Positions 25,248 to 34,766 of a DNA stretch of 64,000 nt are shown one piece after another (the first letter of the stretch is position 1; each line of letters begins with the position of its first letter). The translations under genes were made by a program, and so were the position numbers. This DNA is from Telmatospirillum sp. (GTDB lineage: Bacteria; Pseudomonadota; Alphaproteobacteria; Rhodospirillales; Magnetospirillaceae): positions 35,767 to 99,766 of the forward strand of contig WASQ01000126.1 in NCBI GenBank assembly GCA_009712185.1, given 5' to 3'. The notes beneath the pieces are model-generated. The model did not search any database. It was not told where the DNA came from and saw nothing but the letters and a program-made list of their open reading frames with translations.

Positions 25248-27413
25248 TCAGCCCAGAAGACTGTGCAGTGTGTCCACCAGACTGTTCTGATCAAAATCAC
25301 CTTTGACGATGTAGGCATCGGCGCCCACCTCGATGCCGCGCCGCTTGTCCTCCTCCTTCTGCCGGGAGGTGACAATGATGATCGGTGTGTCGCGATAGCG
25401 CTCATCCTGCCGCAGGGCGGCCGTCAAGGAGAAGCCGTCCATATGGGGCATCTCGACGTCCGTCAGAATGGCGTCGAACGCTTCGCTCTGCGCCTTGGCC
25501 AGTCCGTCACGCCCGTCTTCCGCCAGGGTCACGACATAGCCATGCGCTTCCAGCACGTCCTTTTCGATTTCACGGGTGTTGAGAGAATCGTCGACCACCA
25601 GGATATGAGCGCCTTTCAGGGCGGTCTCGTCCGAAGCCACCCTGACCGCGCCGTCGCGGGCGCGGGCCGCCAGAGACAACAGGGCCGGCGTATGGAGAAT
25701 GCTGATCAGACGATTGCGCCCGTCCATCACCATCCCGGCGACCAGCGGCAGATGGCGCAGATGGGCGGGCAGCGGCTTGATCACCATGTCGCGCTCGTCC
25801 AGCAGGTCGTCGACCGCGAGCGCCAGCTTGCCGTTACGGACCGACACCACCACGAGAAGAACGGTCTCCCGCCGTTTTCCCTGATCCTGAAGCCCCAGAA
25901 GGGAGGCCAGCGGAACAACCGGCACGAATTCATTGTCGAGCACGACCGCTTCACGCCCGGCCGCCAGCAACAGCCGGCCGGCCGGGACCTCGATCAACTG
26001 GGCCACATACTGGCCGGTAAAGCCGAAGCTCTCACCGCCGGCGGAGACGAGCAGCACCCGCATGACCGCCAGCGACAACGGCAGACGCAGCATGAAGGTC
26101 GTCCCCCGGCCGGGCTCCGTATCGATCGAGATCACGCCTTGCATTTCGTCGACGATGGTGCGCTTCACCACGTCCATTCCGACACCGCGACCGGAAATCT
26201 CCGTGATGATCGAACTGGTGCTGAAACCGGGGGCGAAGATCAGATCGATCAGTTCCGATTCCGACATCGCTCCCGCCTGGGCGGCGGTGATCAGCCCCTT
26301 GCGCAGGGCCTTGTCCCTGATATCGGCGATGGCCAGTCCCCGTCCGTCATCGGCAATGCCGATGACCACCCAGCCGCCATCCTGCCTCGCCTCGATCCGG
26401 ATCGTTCCATGACGGGGCTTGCCGGCGGCGATCCGCTGGTCCGGCGACTCGATCCCGTGATCGACCGCATTGCGCAGAATATGCAAAATCGGATCGCCGA
26501 GGCCGTCGATCAATTGCCGGTCCAGTTCGATCTCCGTCCCGGTCACGACGCAGTCGACGTCCTTGTCGAGCGACCGCCCGAGATCCCGGATCAACCGCGC
26601 CGCCGGGTCGAGGACGACGGCCAGCGGCAGCATCCGCATCACCAGAGCCTTGGCGTGCAACTCCTCCATCAGCCGTTCCTGGATCGAGACATCGTCGCGC
26701 AGATCCCGGATGAAGCCGGTGATCTGGGGAACCGCCGGACCGTCAGTCATCCGCCGGCCGATCTGGCGGATGTCCACCAGACGCTGGCGCAGCCGCGCAT
26801 GGCTTGACACCACCTCGCCCATCAGACGGATCAGTTCGTCCAGCCGGACCAGCGGCACCCGCACTGTTTCCGACGATTTGAGGCGGATTTCGGGGGTCTC
26901 CACCGATGGCGGTTCGGCGGTCGCGGCCGCAGGCGCCGGCTCCGGCAGCGCCGCGGCCGGAGCGGCCGTGTCTCCACCGGATGCCGGCGCAGAAGGGGTT
27001 TCGCCGGCCGGGGACCCGGCGCCGGGCCCCGGCTGAAGGACCTCGCCCAGGGCGGCGATCAGATCGGGGCCTGCGGCGGCCGGTTCGCGTCCTTCAGCGA
27101 CGGCCTCCACCTGCGCCGCCACGGCGTCCACCGCACGCTGCAACAATCGCCGCAGGTCGCCGTCAAACAGCAGCACGCCATCCCGCAGCGCACCCAGGAT
27201 ATCCTCTGTCCGGTGAGCCAGATCGGCGATGGCCATCAGCTTCAGCATCCGCGCCGATCCCTTGACGGTGTGGGCGGAACGGAACAGCGCATTCACGGTC
27301 TCGCCGTCGGCGGGATTGCCGGCGAGCACGGTCAGCCCCTCGTCCAGGCGCCGCAGATGGTCCCGGGATTCCTCGACAAAGCGGGCGATGAAGCGTTTAA
27401 CGTCCAGCGCCAT
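25248..27413 (-). CDS. CheA-type hybrid histidine kinase (Hpt-dimer-ATPase-CheW-REC)
   Basis: The 721-residue kinase has a P1 Hpt domain with His48 in FRSAHTVKGSARM, then an Ala/Pro/Glu-rich linker (about 115-180). The P3 dimerisation and P4 ATPase domains follow, with ILRNAVDHGIE (N box), DDGRGL (G1), GRGVGMDVVK and GRGTTFMLRLPLSLA. A P5 CheW-like domain and a C-terminal receiver (about 605-721: ILVVDDSLN, ILTDVEMPHMDGF) complete it. This is the WspE/FrzE-type architecture of non-flagellar chemosensory systems. It starts three bases after the CheR-TPR gene, with GGGAGA as ribosome-binding site. It should phosphorylate its own REC, the free REC, the CheB receiver and the cyclase. Confidence 0.93.
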   Translation of the reverse strand: MALDVKRFIARFVEESRDHLRRLDEGLTVLAGNPADGETVNALFRSAHTVKGSARMLKLMAIADLAHRTEDILGALRDGVLLFDGDLRRLLQRAVDAVAAQVEAVAEGREPAAAGPDLIAALGEVLQPGPGAGSPAGETPSAPASGGDTAAPAAALPEPAPAAATAEPPSVETPEIRLKSSETVRVPLVRLDELIRLMGEVVSSHARLRQRLVDIRQIGRRMTDGPAVPQITGFIRDLRDDVSIQERLMEELHAKALVMRMLPLAVVLDPAARLIRDLGRSLDKDVDCVVTGTEIELDRQLIDGLGDPILHILRNAVDHGIESPDQRIAAGKPRHGTIRIEARQDGGWVVIGIADDGRGLAIADIRDKALRKGLITAAQAGAMSESELIDLIFAPGFSTSSIITEISGRGVGMDVVKRTIVDEMQGVISIDTEPGRGTTFMLRLPLSLAVMRVLLVSAGGESFGFTGQYVAQLIEVPAGRLLLAAGREAVVLDNEFVPVVPLASLLGLQDQGKRRETVLLVVVSVRNGKLALAVDDLLDERDMVIKPLPAHLRHLPLVAGMVMDGRNRLISILHTPALLSLAARARDGAVRVASDETALKGAHILVVDDSLNTREIEKDVLEAHGYVVTLAEDGRDGLAKAQSEAFDAILTDVEMPHMDGFSLTAALRQDERYRDTPIIIVTSRQKEEDKRRGIEVGADAYIVKGDFDQNSLVDTLHSLLG

Positions 27414-27416
27414 GGC

Positions 27417-28949
27417 CTATCTCCCGGCCTTGGCGGCGTGACGCGGCTGAAGATGGCGTTCGCACAGGAACACGACCTCCGGCACAGGAAGATTGAGAGG
27501 CAGCAGCAGCCCGCCGTCCGGATCCGGATTGGTCCTGATCTGTTGCAAGGCGACACGGTAGCACCGTTGTGCCTGCGCCGGAACATCCTCGCCCCGATAC
27601 AGATCGCCCAGGTAAAAATGCACCGGCCAGCAGACCTGCCGGCAGTAGACCGCCTGGCGGAACCAGCGGATCGCCTCCGCCGGGCGCCCGTCCCATTTTG
27701 CCGCCAGCCCCAGCAGCACCATGGCGTCAACGGACCATTCGTCGGCCTGCAATGCCCGATCCGCCAGCAAAGCCGCCCCTGAAAAATCACGGGCCATCAA
27801 TTGGCCATATCCCTCCAGCACCAGAAGCGCCGGATCATCCGGAACCGGCGGCGTCGCGTCGCCCGCAGCCGCCCGTCCGCGGGATAACAGAACCCTGGCC
27901 TGTTCAAAGTGTTTCTCACGCAAAAGGGAACGGATCCGGTCCAGGTCCGGCGGCATTTGCGCGGGCGACGACGGCGCGACGGCGGCATGCGGGGCGAAGA
28001 CCAACGGGGATGCGAGTCCTCCGATCGGCAGAACCCGGCCCGGCATGGAGGAGGTGTCGCTCCCGGCCTCCACCGGCATCGCGGGCGGGCGGGCAACGAC
28101 GTGCGGCAGAGGTGGGACGACCGCCTGACGGCCGGGATCACGGGCGAAGTGGAACGCGCCGTCCTCCTCCACCATGGTCAGCACACCCAAATCGTTCGCC
28201 AGCGTTTCGGCCGCCCCCGTGATCAGCAGACCCCGGTGCGACATCGCATCGCGCAATGTCGCCAGAATTTCCCGTCGCGTCGGTTCATCGAAATAAATCG
28301 AGACATTCCGGAAAAAAACGACGTCAAGATCCTCGAATCCCGGTGGCAGGCTGCCCGCCCTCAGATTGACATGATGGAAACGAACCATCGACGCGACCTG
28401 GGGATCGATGGCATATCCACCGTCCGACATGCGACGGAAATAACGCCCCCGCAACGGCGCCGGCAGAGCGCGGAACGAAAACGGGCTGAAGCGCCCTTCC
28501 CGGGCCCGGGCCAGGGCATAATGATCGATGTCGCCGGCGACGATCTCAACCAGACGGACCACCGATTCGCCATAGCGTTCCAGAAGGGCGATGGCGATGG
28601 AATAAGGTTCTTCACCGGTCGAACAGCCGGCTGAGAAAATGCGGACGGGAAGACGGGCGTTCTCCTCCGCCAGCATTCTGGGCAACAGACGGTCCACCAG
28701 CAGGTCGAGCTGCTCGGGTTCACGAAAAAAATAGGTTTCATTGATGGTCAGAAGACTGATGAATTCCTGGAACTCATCCTCCCGGGCCATCAGCGTTGCA
28801 AAATAGAGCGCCGGCGCACCGGCTCCGGTCGCCGCCATGCGACGGTCGATGGCCTCCACCAGTGTCTCCTCGGCCAGTCCGTCGAGGACCAGACCGCACC
28901 GCTCGCGGATCATCTCCTTGAAGGGGACCAGATCGACGGGGGGCGTCAT
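27417..28949 (-). CDS. cheR: CheR-type receptor methyltransferase with C-terminal TPR-like region
   Basis: The 510-residue protein has a CheR domain (about 1-265): INETYFFREPEQLDLL, then the SAM motif SAGCSTGEEPYSIAIAL and VFFRNVSIYFD. After a Pro-rich linker, residues about 370-500 are helical repeats of TPR type (ARVLLSRGRAAAG, ALLADRALQADEWSVDAMVL, AIRWFRQAVYCRQ, YLGDLYRGED). This matches WspC/FrzF-type CheR, where the TPR part replaces the receptor pentapeptide as docking device. The receptor in this operon indeed lacks an NWETF-type tail. The ATG at 28949 overlaps the cheB stop (ATGA). Confidence 0.92.
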   Translation of the reverse strand: MTPPVDLVPFKEMIRERCGLVLDGLAEETLVEAIDRRMAATGAGAPALYFATLMAREDEFQEFISLLTINETYFFREPEQLDLLVDRLLPRMLAEENARLPVRIFSAGCSTGEEPYSIAIALLERYGESVVRLVEIVAGDIDHYALARAREGRFSPFSFRALPAPLRGRYFRRMSDGGYAIDPQVASMVRFHHVNLRAGSLPPGFEDLDVVFFRNVSIYFDEPTRREILATLRDAMSHRGLLITGAAETLANDLGVLTMVEEDGAFHFARDPGRQAVVPPLPHVVARPPAMPVEAGSDTSSMPGRVLPIGGLASPLVFAPHAAVAPSSPAQMPPDLDRIRSLLREKHFEQARVLLSRGRAAAGDATPPVPDDPALLVLEGYGQLMARDFSGAALLADRALQADEWSVDAMVLLGLAAKWDGRPAEAIRWFRQAVYCRQVCWPVHFYLGDLYRGEDVPAQAQRCYRVALQQIRTNPDPDGGLLLPLNLPVPEVVFLCERHLQPRHAAKAGR

Positions 28950-30058
28950 GGCACCCCCCCAACCGGCAGCCGCGGCAGACCGGCAAGGAGATCGGCCAGG
29001 GCGTCGAGCGGCAGAACCCGCTGCACCCATCCCTTTTCGATCGCGATGGCGTTCATCCCGAAGATCACCGAACTGGCCTCGTCCTGGGCCAGGGTCATGC
29101 CGCCGGCGGCCCGGATTGCCTCCATGCCGCTGACACCATCCGATCCCATTCCGGTCAGGATCAACCCCATCGCCTGCCGTCCGCAGGCCTGCGCGACACT
29201 GGTCAGCAGCGCGTCGCAACTGGGCCGGTAGACCTGCCCGGGCTGGCGGGGAGAAAGGTCAATCCGCCGGAACTTCGAGACCGTCATATTGTGTTCGGAC
29301 GGAGACAGATAGACGACGCCGGGCGTCAGGGACTCCCCCGCCCGTCCCAGCCGGACCGGCAGACGGGTGATCGATGCCAGCCAGTCGACCAGTCCCGGGG
29401 CAAAACCGTCGGCGATATGCTGGGCGATGACGATGGGGCTTGCGAATCCGGGCGACAGCCGGCCCAGGATATGGGCCAGCGCCTGCGGCCCGCCGGTCGA
29501 GGCCGCGATGGCGACCACCCGCTCCGCCCCGGATGCCCCGGCCGCTGTCACCGGGGCCGACGATTGCGGGGCCAGGGACTGCGGGGTAAGGGACTGCGGG
29601 GTAAGGGACTGCGGAGACCGCGGCGCGTCGGCCGTGTCCGGCGACACCCGGCGGATCCGCACATGGGTGATCACAGGAATGCTGGCCACCAGACGCGCCT
29701 TGTCGACAAAATCGGCAATGTCCGACGCCGAAACACCCGGTTTGCTGACCACCTCGATGGCGCCCCGGGCGACCGCGGTATAGGCCTTCTGGGCATCGGC
29801 GACACTGGAGACCACGAGGATAGGGACGGCCTTCACCCCCATGATCTCCTCGATGGCATCAAGCCCGCCCATCACCGGCATCTCAAGATCCATGGTGATC
29901 AGATCGGGCCTCAGCCTCTGGGCCTGGATCACCGCGTCGCGGCCGTTGCCGGCCTCGGCGACAACCTGGAAGCCTCCATCATCCTCAAAAATGGACCGCA
30001 GCATCGCACGGGCAAGACTGCTGTCGTCAACGATCAGGACGCGGATGGGAGCGGCCAT
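28946..30058 (-). CDS. cheB: CheB-type receptor methylesterase (REC + methylesterase)
   Basis: The 370-residue protein has a receiver (residues 1-120: IRVLIVDDSSLARAM, LITMDLEMPVMGG, VVSKP). A linker containing repeated SLTPQ units follows, then the methylesterase domain (about 185-355) with its Ser in AIAASTGGPQAL, His in IVIAQHIADGF and the late Asp region ILTGMGSDGVSGM. It removes methyl groups from receptor glutamates and is activated by phosphorylation. It is the WspF equivalent. The gene ends in a 4-bp overlap with cheR and starts 13 bp after the receptor gene ends. Confidence 0.95.
   Translation of the reverse strand: MAAPIRVLIVDDSSLARAMLRSIFEDDGGFQVVAEAGNGRDAVIQAQRLRPDLITMDLEMPVMGGLDAIEEIMGVKAVPILVVSSVADAQKAYTAVARGAIEVVSKPGVSASDIADFVDKARLVASIPVITHVRIRRVSPDTADAPRSPQSLTPQSLTPQSLAPQSSAPVTAAGASGAERVVAIAASTGGPQALAHILGRLSPGFASPIVIAQHIADGFAPGLVDWLASITRLPVRLGRAGESLTPGVVYLSPSEHNMTVSKFRRIDLSPRQPGQVYRPSCDALLTSVAQACGRQAMGLILTGMGSDGVSGMEAIRAAGGMTLAQDEASSVIFGMNAIAIEKGWVQRVLPLDALADLLAGLPRLPVGGVP
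29575..29619 (-). repeat. 15-bp tandem repeat in the cheB linker
   Basis: About three copies of a GGGACTGCGGGGTAA unit (plus-strand reading) encode the repeated PQSLT peptides between the receiver and the catalytic domain. As an in-frame 15-bp repeat it can change linker length without a frameshift. Confidence 0.8.
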
Positions 30059-30071
30059 CGGCCAGATCCCC

Positions 30072-32057
30072 TCAGGCCGTCTGAATGGTGGAGCGCAAAG
30101 AGCGGGTGGTTGTGCCGGCACCCTCTCCGCCGGCCCCGCCATCGAGCTTGAAATGATCGACGAGATCGTCGAGTTCGGCCGACATGCGGGCCATATCGCG
30201 ACTGATCTCCGAGATGCGCGCGATCGACTGCGCCGTGTGACTGCTGGCCGACACGATCTCGCGCAGCGCCACCACCACCTGATTGCTGGCGGTCTTCTGC
30301 TGCTGGGTCGACAGCGAGATCTGCTGCGCCGCATTGGTCGTCTGGCGCGCCGCCCCGACCATCGTGCCCAGCAGCGTCGCGGTGTTGGCGGTCGCCGCCA
30401 TGCCGTCCGCGGTTCCCGTCACACCTTTTTCCGACGTGATGATCAGACGGCTGATGGAATCCTGAATCTGGCTGATCTTGGTTTCGATCTCGCCGGTGGA
30501 ATCGGTGACGCTGTCGGCAAGCCGGCGGATCTCAGCGGCGACGACGCCGAACCGCCGTCCGGCCTCGCCGGCGCTGGCCGCCTCAAGCGCGGCGTTGAAG
30601 GCGATCAGCTTGGTCTGGTCGGCAATGGTGTTGATGATGCCCATCACCTTGCTGATTTCCTTGGACCGGGTGCCCAGTTCCATGATCTCGGCGAGGCTGG
30701 TCTGGTTGTCCTCCTGGATCTCCCTCATCTTCGTCATGACCAGATCCATCGCCTGGGCCCCCTTCTTGCTTTCCTCCCAGGTCTGATTGGCGATGTCGAC
30801 GACGGATTTCGAATGTTCGGCGATCTGGGTGGAGGAGGCCGACAGTTCCTCCGTGGTGGAGGTGATTTCGGCAACAGAAGCGGACATCTGGCTCGACGTG
30901 GCCGCCTGCCCTTCCACCGCGCCGGAAATCTCCTGCGCGGCCTTATGCACGGCGACGGCATGCGACCGGAGTTCGACCACCAGGCTGTGCAGTTGTGAGC
31001 GCATGTCCTGGGCTGCGTGCCCCAGGCGCCCGACCTCGTCCGCGCCTTTCAGGGCGATGTCCACCGACAGATCACCACGCGCCACCCGGTGAACGCCGTC
31101 AACCAGGATCTGGAGGCGGCCGGTGATGTTGCGCGCCGCCAGAGCAGCCAGCGACAGCCCCACGGCCAGGGCGATCGCCGCCATCAAAAGCGCGGTGGAC
31201 CGCGCATCCGACAGGGCCCCGGCGAAACGGCCGCGATCCTGCGCAAGCTCGATCACGCCGATCCGGCGGCCGGAGAAATCGACCAGCGGCGCCGCATAGA
31301 CCGCACGCCCCGCGCCCGCCCCGGTCTGAACCTCGGCAAACAGGGGCTCGGAGGAAAGAACCTTGGCGATCTTCGCCGCTGGCAACAGGGATGCCCCCCC
31401 CATGGTGGAGGCGAAGGTGGTCATTTTATCGCCTTCAAACAGATAAAGGGCGACATCAACGTCGCGCCTGGCCTTGAACGCGTCGAAGAAACCCTGGCCG
31501 AAGCCGGCGCCGAACTCGACGGACCCCAGCGGGCGCCCTCCCGGCCCGGTCACGGGAACCACCCCCCGGATCCCCAGGCCGGCGACGCCGCCCTCAAGCC
31601 CCTGGGTCGGCTTATGGGTCTGGTTGGTACGAACCACCGTCTGGCGGAAAGAGGAGAGGTCGTCGCCGAACCGCTCAGGCTTGTGAACGCGCAGAAGGGA
31701 GACGGCCGACGGCGTATGGAACTGGAACTGGTCGATCCCGAACTCCCCCGCCAGTGCCTGGAAAGCCGGCTGATACAGGGAAAGCAGTCCCGCCCGGTCG
31801 TTGGCGGCGACCCGGTCCTGTGTCACCGACAGGGAGGCCACCAGCGTCGCCAAAGCCTCCGACATGCGGCTTTCCTGCGCAATGCTGTCCGACAGGGCGC
31901 GGAAATGTCCCTCCAGCTCACTATGTTCGGCGGTCGTAATCACCGTCTCCATCGTGCGCAGATTGCTGTAGGTCAGCACGGCCGCGACCAGAAGGATCGC
32001 CCCACCGGTCGTCAGCATCAGCTTCGTGCCGAGGTGGAGATTATGGAACAAGCTCAT
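30072..32057 (-). CDS. Methyl-accepting chemotaxis protein, receptor of the chemosensory operon
   Basis: From the ATG at 32057 the protein has 661 residues. A membrane helix lies at about 8-32 (KLMLTTGGAILLVAAVLTYS), then a large periplasmic double-Cache-like sensor (about 33-295). A second membrane helix (TALLMAAIALAVGLSLAALA), HAMP (ILVDGVHRVARGDLSVDI) and the signalling domain follow. Its tip reads IADQTKLIAFNAALEAASAG, then GRRFGVVAAEIRRLADS. It differs from the [17 protein letters not shown] tip of the 6.8 kb receptor, consistent with use by a separate kinase array. The frame stays open to a GTG at 32204, but those 49 extra residues are hydrophilic with no ribosome-binding site. It is the first gene of the operon. 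Confidence 0.92.
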   Translation of the reverse strand: MSLFHNLHLGTKLMLTTGGAILLVAAVLTYSNLRTMETVITTAEHSELEGHFRALSDSIAQESRMSEALATLVASLSVTQDRVAANDRAGLLSLYQPAFQALAGEFGIDQFQFHTPSAVSLLRVHKPERFGDDLSSFRQTVVRTNQTHKPTQGLEGGVAGLGIRGVVPVTGPGGRPLGSVEFGAGFGQGFFDAFKARRDVDVALYLFEGDKMTTFASTMGGASLLPAAKIAKVLSSEPLFAEVQTGAGAGRAVYAAPLVDFSGRRIGVIELAQDRGRFAGALSDARSTALLMAAIALAVGLSLAALAARNITGRLQILVDGVHRVARGDLSVDIALKGADEVGRLGHAAQDMRSQLHSLVVELRSHAVAVHKAAQEISGAVEGQAATSSQMSASVAEITSTTEELSASSTQIAEHSKSVVDIANQTWEESKKGAQAMDLVMTKMREIQEDNQTSLAEIMELGTRSKEISKVMGIINTIADQTKLIAFNAALEAASAGEAGRRFGVVAAEIRRLADSVTDSTGEIETKISQIQDSISRLIITSEKGVTGTADGMAATANTATLLGTMVGAARQTTNAAQQISLSTQQQKTASNQVVVALREIVSASSHTAQSIARISEISRDMARMSAELDDLVDHFKLDGGAGGEGAGTTTRSLRSTIQTA

Positions 32058-32238
32058 TTGCGCATACGCTCCCGCTGCTGGCCCCCGCGTTTCAGCACGA
32101 GGACCGTCCCCGACAACCCGGCCCTGCTCTGTTGGCTTGGGGGATGTGGCGAAATTCCCGGTCTTGAGGTCGGCGATTTTAGATGGTTTGTTGCCCATGA
32201 CCACAAGAGAATCACGTTCATGAAGCGATGATCACCGC

Positions 32239-34125
32239 TTACTGGATCATTATTGCCCTGCCCGCCGCCGGGTAATGCGCCGCGATCCAGTCGGAGAACG
32301 CCTCGCACATCGCGGTCTCGGACCGGTGGTTGTCGGCCAGAAGATCGGCGCCGTCCACGATCCGGATCGTCGCGTCGAGGCTTGGAAATTCCTCAAGCGG
32401 AGGACGCGGACGAATTTCCGCGGCGGCGATGGCCGCCGCTGCCTCACTCCAGGCATCATCGACGGTCCGGTTGCAGACCTCCGCCAGATAACGGGCTCCG
32501 AACCCCTCGCCGGTCAGCGACCGCAGAGTGGCATCGTGGGAGACACTGTTGCCCGGCGCCCAGTAATGCCGGGCCAGAAGCGGGCCGATCCGGGGATTGT
32601 CGGTCAGATAGCCGAACGTTTTAAGGAAATGAGCGCGGGTCTGGTAGACCGCCATATTCGCCAGGAGATACCCGTGGTAGGACGCAGCGGATTCCTGATT
32701 AAGCAGATGCGGGATCGCCAGCAGCGGACGTGGAGACGGTGACACGCCGAGGATCCGTTGCTCCATGCTCCGAGCAAGCGCCAGAACGGCGTCAGGCGTC
32801 CGCTCCTCGTCGGACATGGCATAAAGGGCGCGCTCGAAATAGGGCACAACAAGAATTGAGCGCTCCTGGAACGCACGGAAGGGCTGGGTCGCCTCGATCT
32901 GCGCCCGGATCAGCTCGTCCGGAATGGGATTGCCGGCATCGTCGACGGCGTAAAGCTTCAACCAGTCGCCGTCCTCGAGAAGGCTGTCGCAGAACATCGA
33001 CTGGGTCTCGGCATAAGCCATCGAGGTTGGCGGGAACTCCTGCGAGAAACAGGGCGCATTGCCGGTCACATTGGCGAAGTGGGCCGCGTGCCCTCCCTCA
33101 TGGAACAGTGTTTTAATCGCACGGGCGCCGCTTCCCACCTGATCCGGGCGGCCTTCCGCGGTGAAATTGATATGACCGGCCACCCAGCGTCCGTCACCGT
33201 CGAAAAACGCCGGAACCGGACCGTGGCAGAAACCGTTCTGGTATTTGCCCTTCCGCTCCAGCAGATCAAGCTGCAAAACCGCGCCACGGTAGGTGATACC
33301 CAGACGCCGGAAACTCTCGACCCAGCGGTCGAGCGCTTTCGAAAAGGGCAAATAGGGATCCATGCGCCGCACGACGCCGCCGCTCATATGAAAGCGCAGA
33401 TTGAAGGGCGCCAGGGCTTCGGCCCCCTGTTCCGCCACCAGCGCGTCCAGGGTCCGGCTGTTCGCGTCGCGGGTACGGACCTCGAAATCCTCCAGGATCG
33501 CGAATAGCTGGGCGGTGGTCATGCGCTCGTTCTTCGCCACCTTGTAGTCGAAATAGGTGGCATACCCGAGGGCGCGGGCCAGGGCATTGCGCTTGGCAAC
33601 GATGTCGGGAAAGCCGTTGTCGAGAACCCACCGCTCCAGCCCCATCAGCGCGTCATGCGAGCTTTTGCGCGCGACCCTGTCGGGATTGGTGCCGAGGTTG
33701 ACCGTCGCGCTGGACAACGTCGCCTCTTCGGACCTGCCGGCCTCCGTCACATGCATCATCTGGAAGGAGGCGCGCTTCGCAAACAGTGCCGCCTCCATTG
33801 CGATCAGATCGGCCTGGAGGGATTTTGCCTCCTCCGTCTCGACGCTGTTACAGGCGAACAGCGCCTTCCACCCCTTGAGCCCCCGGCCCAGTTCCTCCTT
33901 TCCGGGAGCCTCCGGAAGACCCTCGAGCCGCCCCAGCAAGTCATCGACCCAGCTTCGCCGCGCCGGATCGGAGATAAAGGCCTTATAGGCGGTCTCGGCC
34001 TCCGCGAAAGCCGCGTGATCGTCACTGACGGCCATATAGGTCTGCCAGAACAGTTCCTCCTTGGCGGTATGGACGGCCAGATAGTCCTGGTTGAGACGGT
34101 CGAAAGCGGCGCGAATGCGATCCAT
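32239..34125 (-). CDS. M3/M2-like zinc metallopeptidase
   Basis: The 628-residue protein is alpha-helical and has a gluzincin site: HEGGH at residues 342-346 (in TLFHEGGHAAH), followed after about 25 residues by SMAYAETQSMFCD, which supplies a Glu ligand. It has no signal peptide, so it is probably a cytoplasmic oligopeptidase that degrades peptides. The HEGGH differs from the HEFGH of classical M3 enzymes such as OpdA and PepF; such variants occur in M3/M2-related peptidases of proteobacteria. ATG at 34125 follows GGAAGA. It is upstream of the chemosensory operon on the same strand with a 181-bp gap, so a functional link is not implied. Confidence 0.8.
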   Translation of the reverse strand: MDRIRAAFDRLNQDYLAVHTAKEELFWQTYMAVSDDHAAFAEAETAYKAFISDPARRSWVDDLLGRLEGLPEAPGKEELGRGLKGWKALFACNSVETEEAKSLQADLIAMEAALFAKRASFQMMHVTEAGRSEEATLSSATVNLGTNPDRVARKSSHDALMGLERWVLDNGFPDIVAKRNALARALGYATYFDYKVAKNERMTTAQLFAILEDFEVRTRDANSRTLDALVAEQGAEALAPFNLRFHMSGGVVRRMDPYLPFSKALDRWVESFRRLGITYRGAVLQLDLLERKGKYQNGFCHGPVPAFFDGDGRWVAGHINFTAEGRPDQVGSGARAIKTLFHEGGHAAHFANVTGNAPCFSQEFPPTSMAYAETQSMFCDSLLEDGDWLKLYAVDDAGNPIPDELIRAQIEATQPFRAFQERSILVVPYFERALYAMSDEERTPDAVLALARSMEQRILGVSPSPRPLLAIPHLLNQESAASYHGYLLANMAVYQTRAHFLKTFGYLTDNPRIGPLLARHYWAPGNSVSHDATLRSLTGEGFGARYLAEVCNRTVDDAWSEAAAAIAAAEIRPRPPLEEFPSLDATIRIVDGADLLADNHRSETAMCEAFSDWIAAHYPAAGRAIMIQ

Positions 34126-34373
34126 GACGGGGCTCTTCCGGTTGATGGCGAGGGATCGGGGGCATTCCGGGGAATGCGTCGACAGAGCGGTCAATCTGAT
34201 GACAGGCCGTCGCTTCGTCAAGGCGGGATGCCCGGACCGGCCGCCGGCCGGTTCGCCGGGACCCCCCGAAAATTCGGCATGAGGCCTTTGCCGGGAGCCG
34301 GCGTATGCTGCCGGGGGGATCCCCGGCACTCTGTCCAGCCGCCCCCCGGCCCACCGTCTCAGGAGCGCGCCCC

Positions 34374-34766
34374 GTGATTTTCCTTCTCAATCTTATCTGG
34401 CTGGTGTTCGGTGGCGGGTTCCTCGCGGCCGTCGGTTGGGCCGTCGCCGCCCTCCTCATGGCGGTCAGCATCATCGGACTGCCCTGGACACCGGCCGCCC
34501 TGCGCGTGGCCGAATATTCGCTGCTGCCGTTCGGACGGCGGATCGTGTCGGCGGGCGCGCCCCCCCTCAGCACCATCGGCAATATCCTGTGGTTTGTCGT
34601 CGCCGGCTGGTGGCTGGCGCTCGGCCACCTCTGTCTGGCCGCCGGTCTGTTCGTCACCGTCATCGGCATTCCCTTCGCCTGGGCCCATCTCAAACTCGCC
34701 CGGCTCACACTTGCTCCGGTCGGCACCGCGATAGAAACCGTCGGTTTACGCCTCCCCCGCCACTGA
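34374..34766 (+). CDS. yccF: YccF family inner-membrane protein
   Basis: The 130-residue protein has the two-fold repeated YccF (DUF307) pattern. LLNLIWLVFGGGFLAAVGW and VSIIGLPWTPAALRVAEYSLLPFG come first; STIGNILWFVVAGWWLALGH and TVIGIPFAWAHLKLARLTLAP mirror it, giving four membrane segments. The family is conserved but has no established function. GTG at 34374 is the start, with AGGAG eight bases before it. Confidence 0.88.
   Translation: MIFLLNLIWLVFGGGFLAAVGWAVAALLMAVSIIGLPWTPAALRVAEYSLLPFGRRIVSAGAPPLSTIGNILWFVVAGWWLALGHLCLAAGLFVTVIGIPFAWAHLKLARLTLAPVGTAIETVGLRLPRH

Noticed and set aside
24837-26807. Very long open frame antisense to the CheA and receiver genes (also 38683-41025 minus and 41957-44398 plus)
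   Set aside because: These long frames are mirror images of conserved genes in GC-rich DNA. Their translations are low-complexity, rich in His, Gln, Arg and Gly, and show no domain.
32058-32204. 49-residue N-terminal extension of the operon chemoreceptor
   Set aside because: It would need a GTG start without a ribosome-binding site and places a Pro/Gly-rich tail before the first membrane helix. The ATG at 32057 starts just before that helix.
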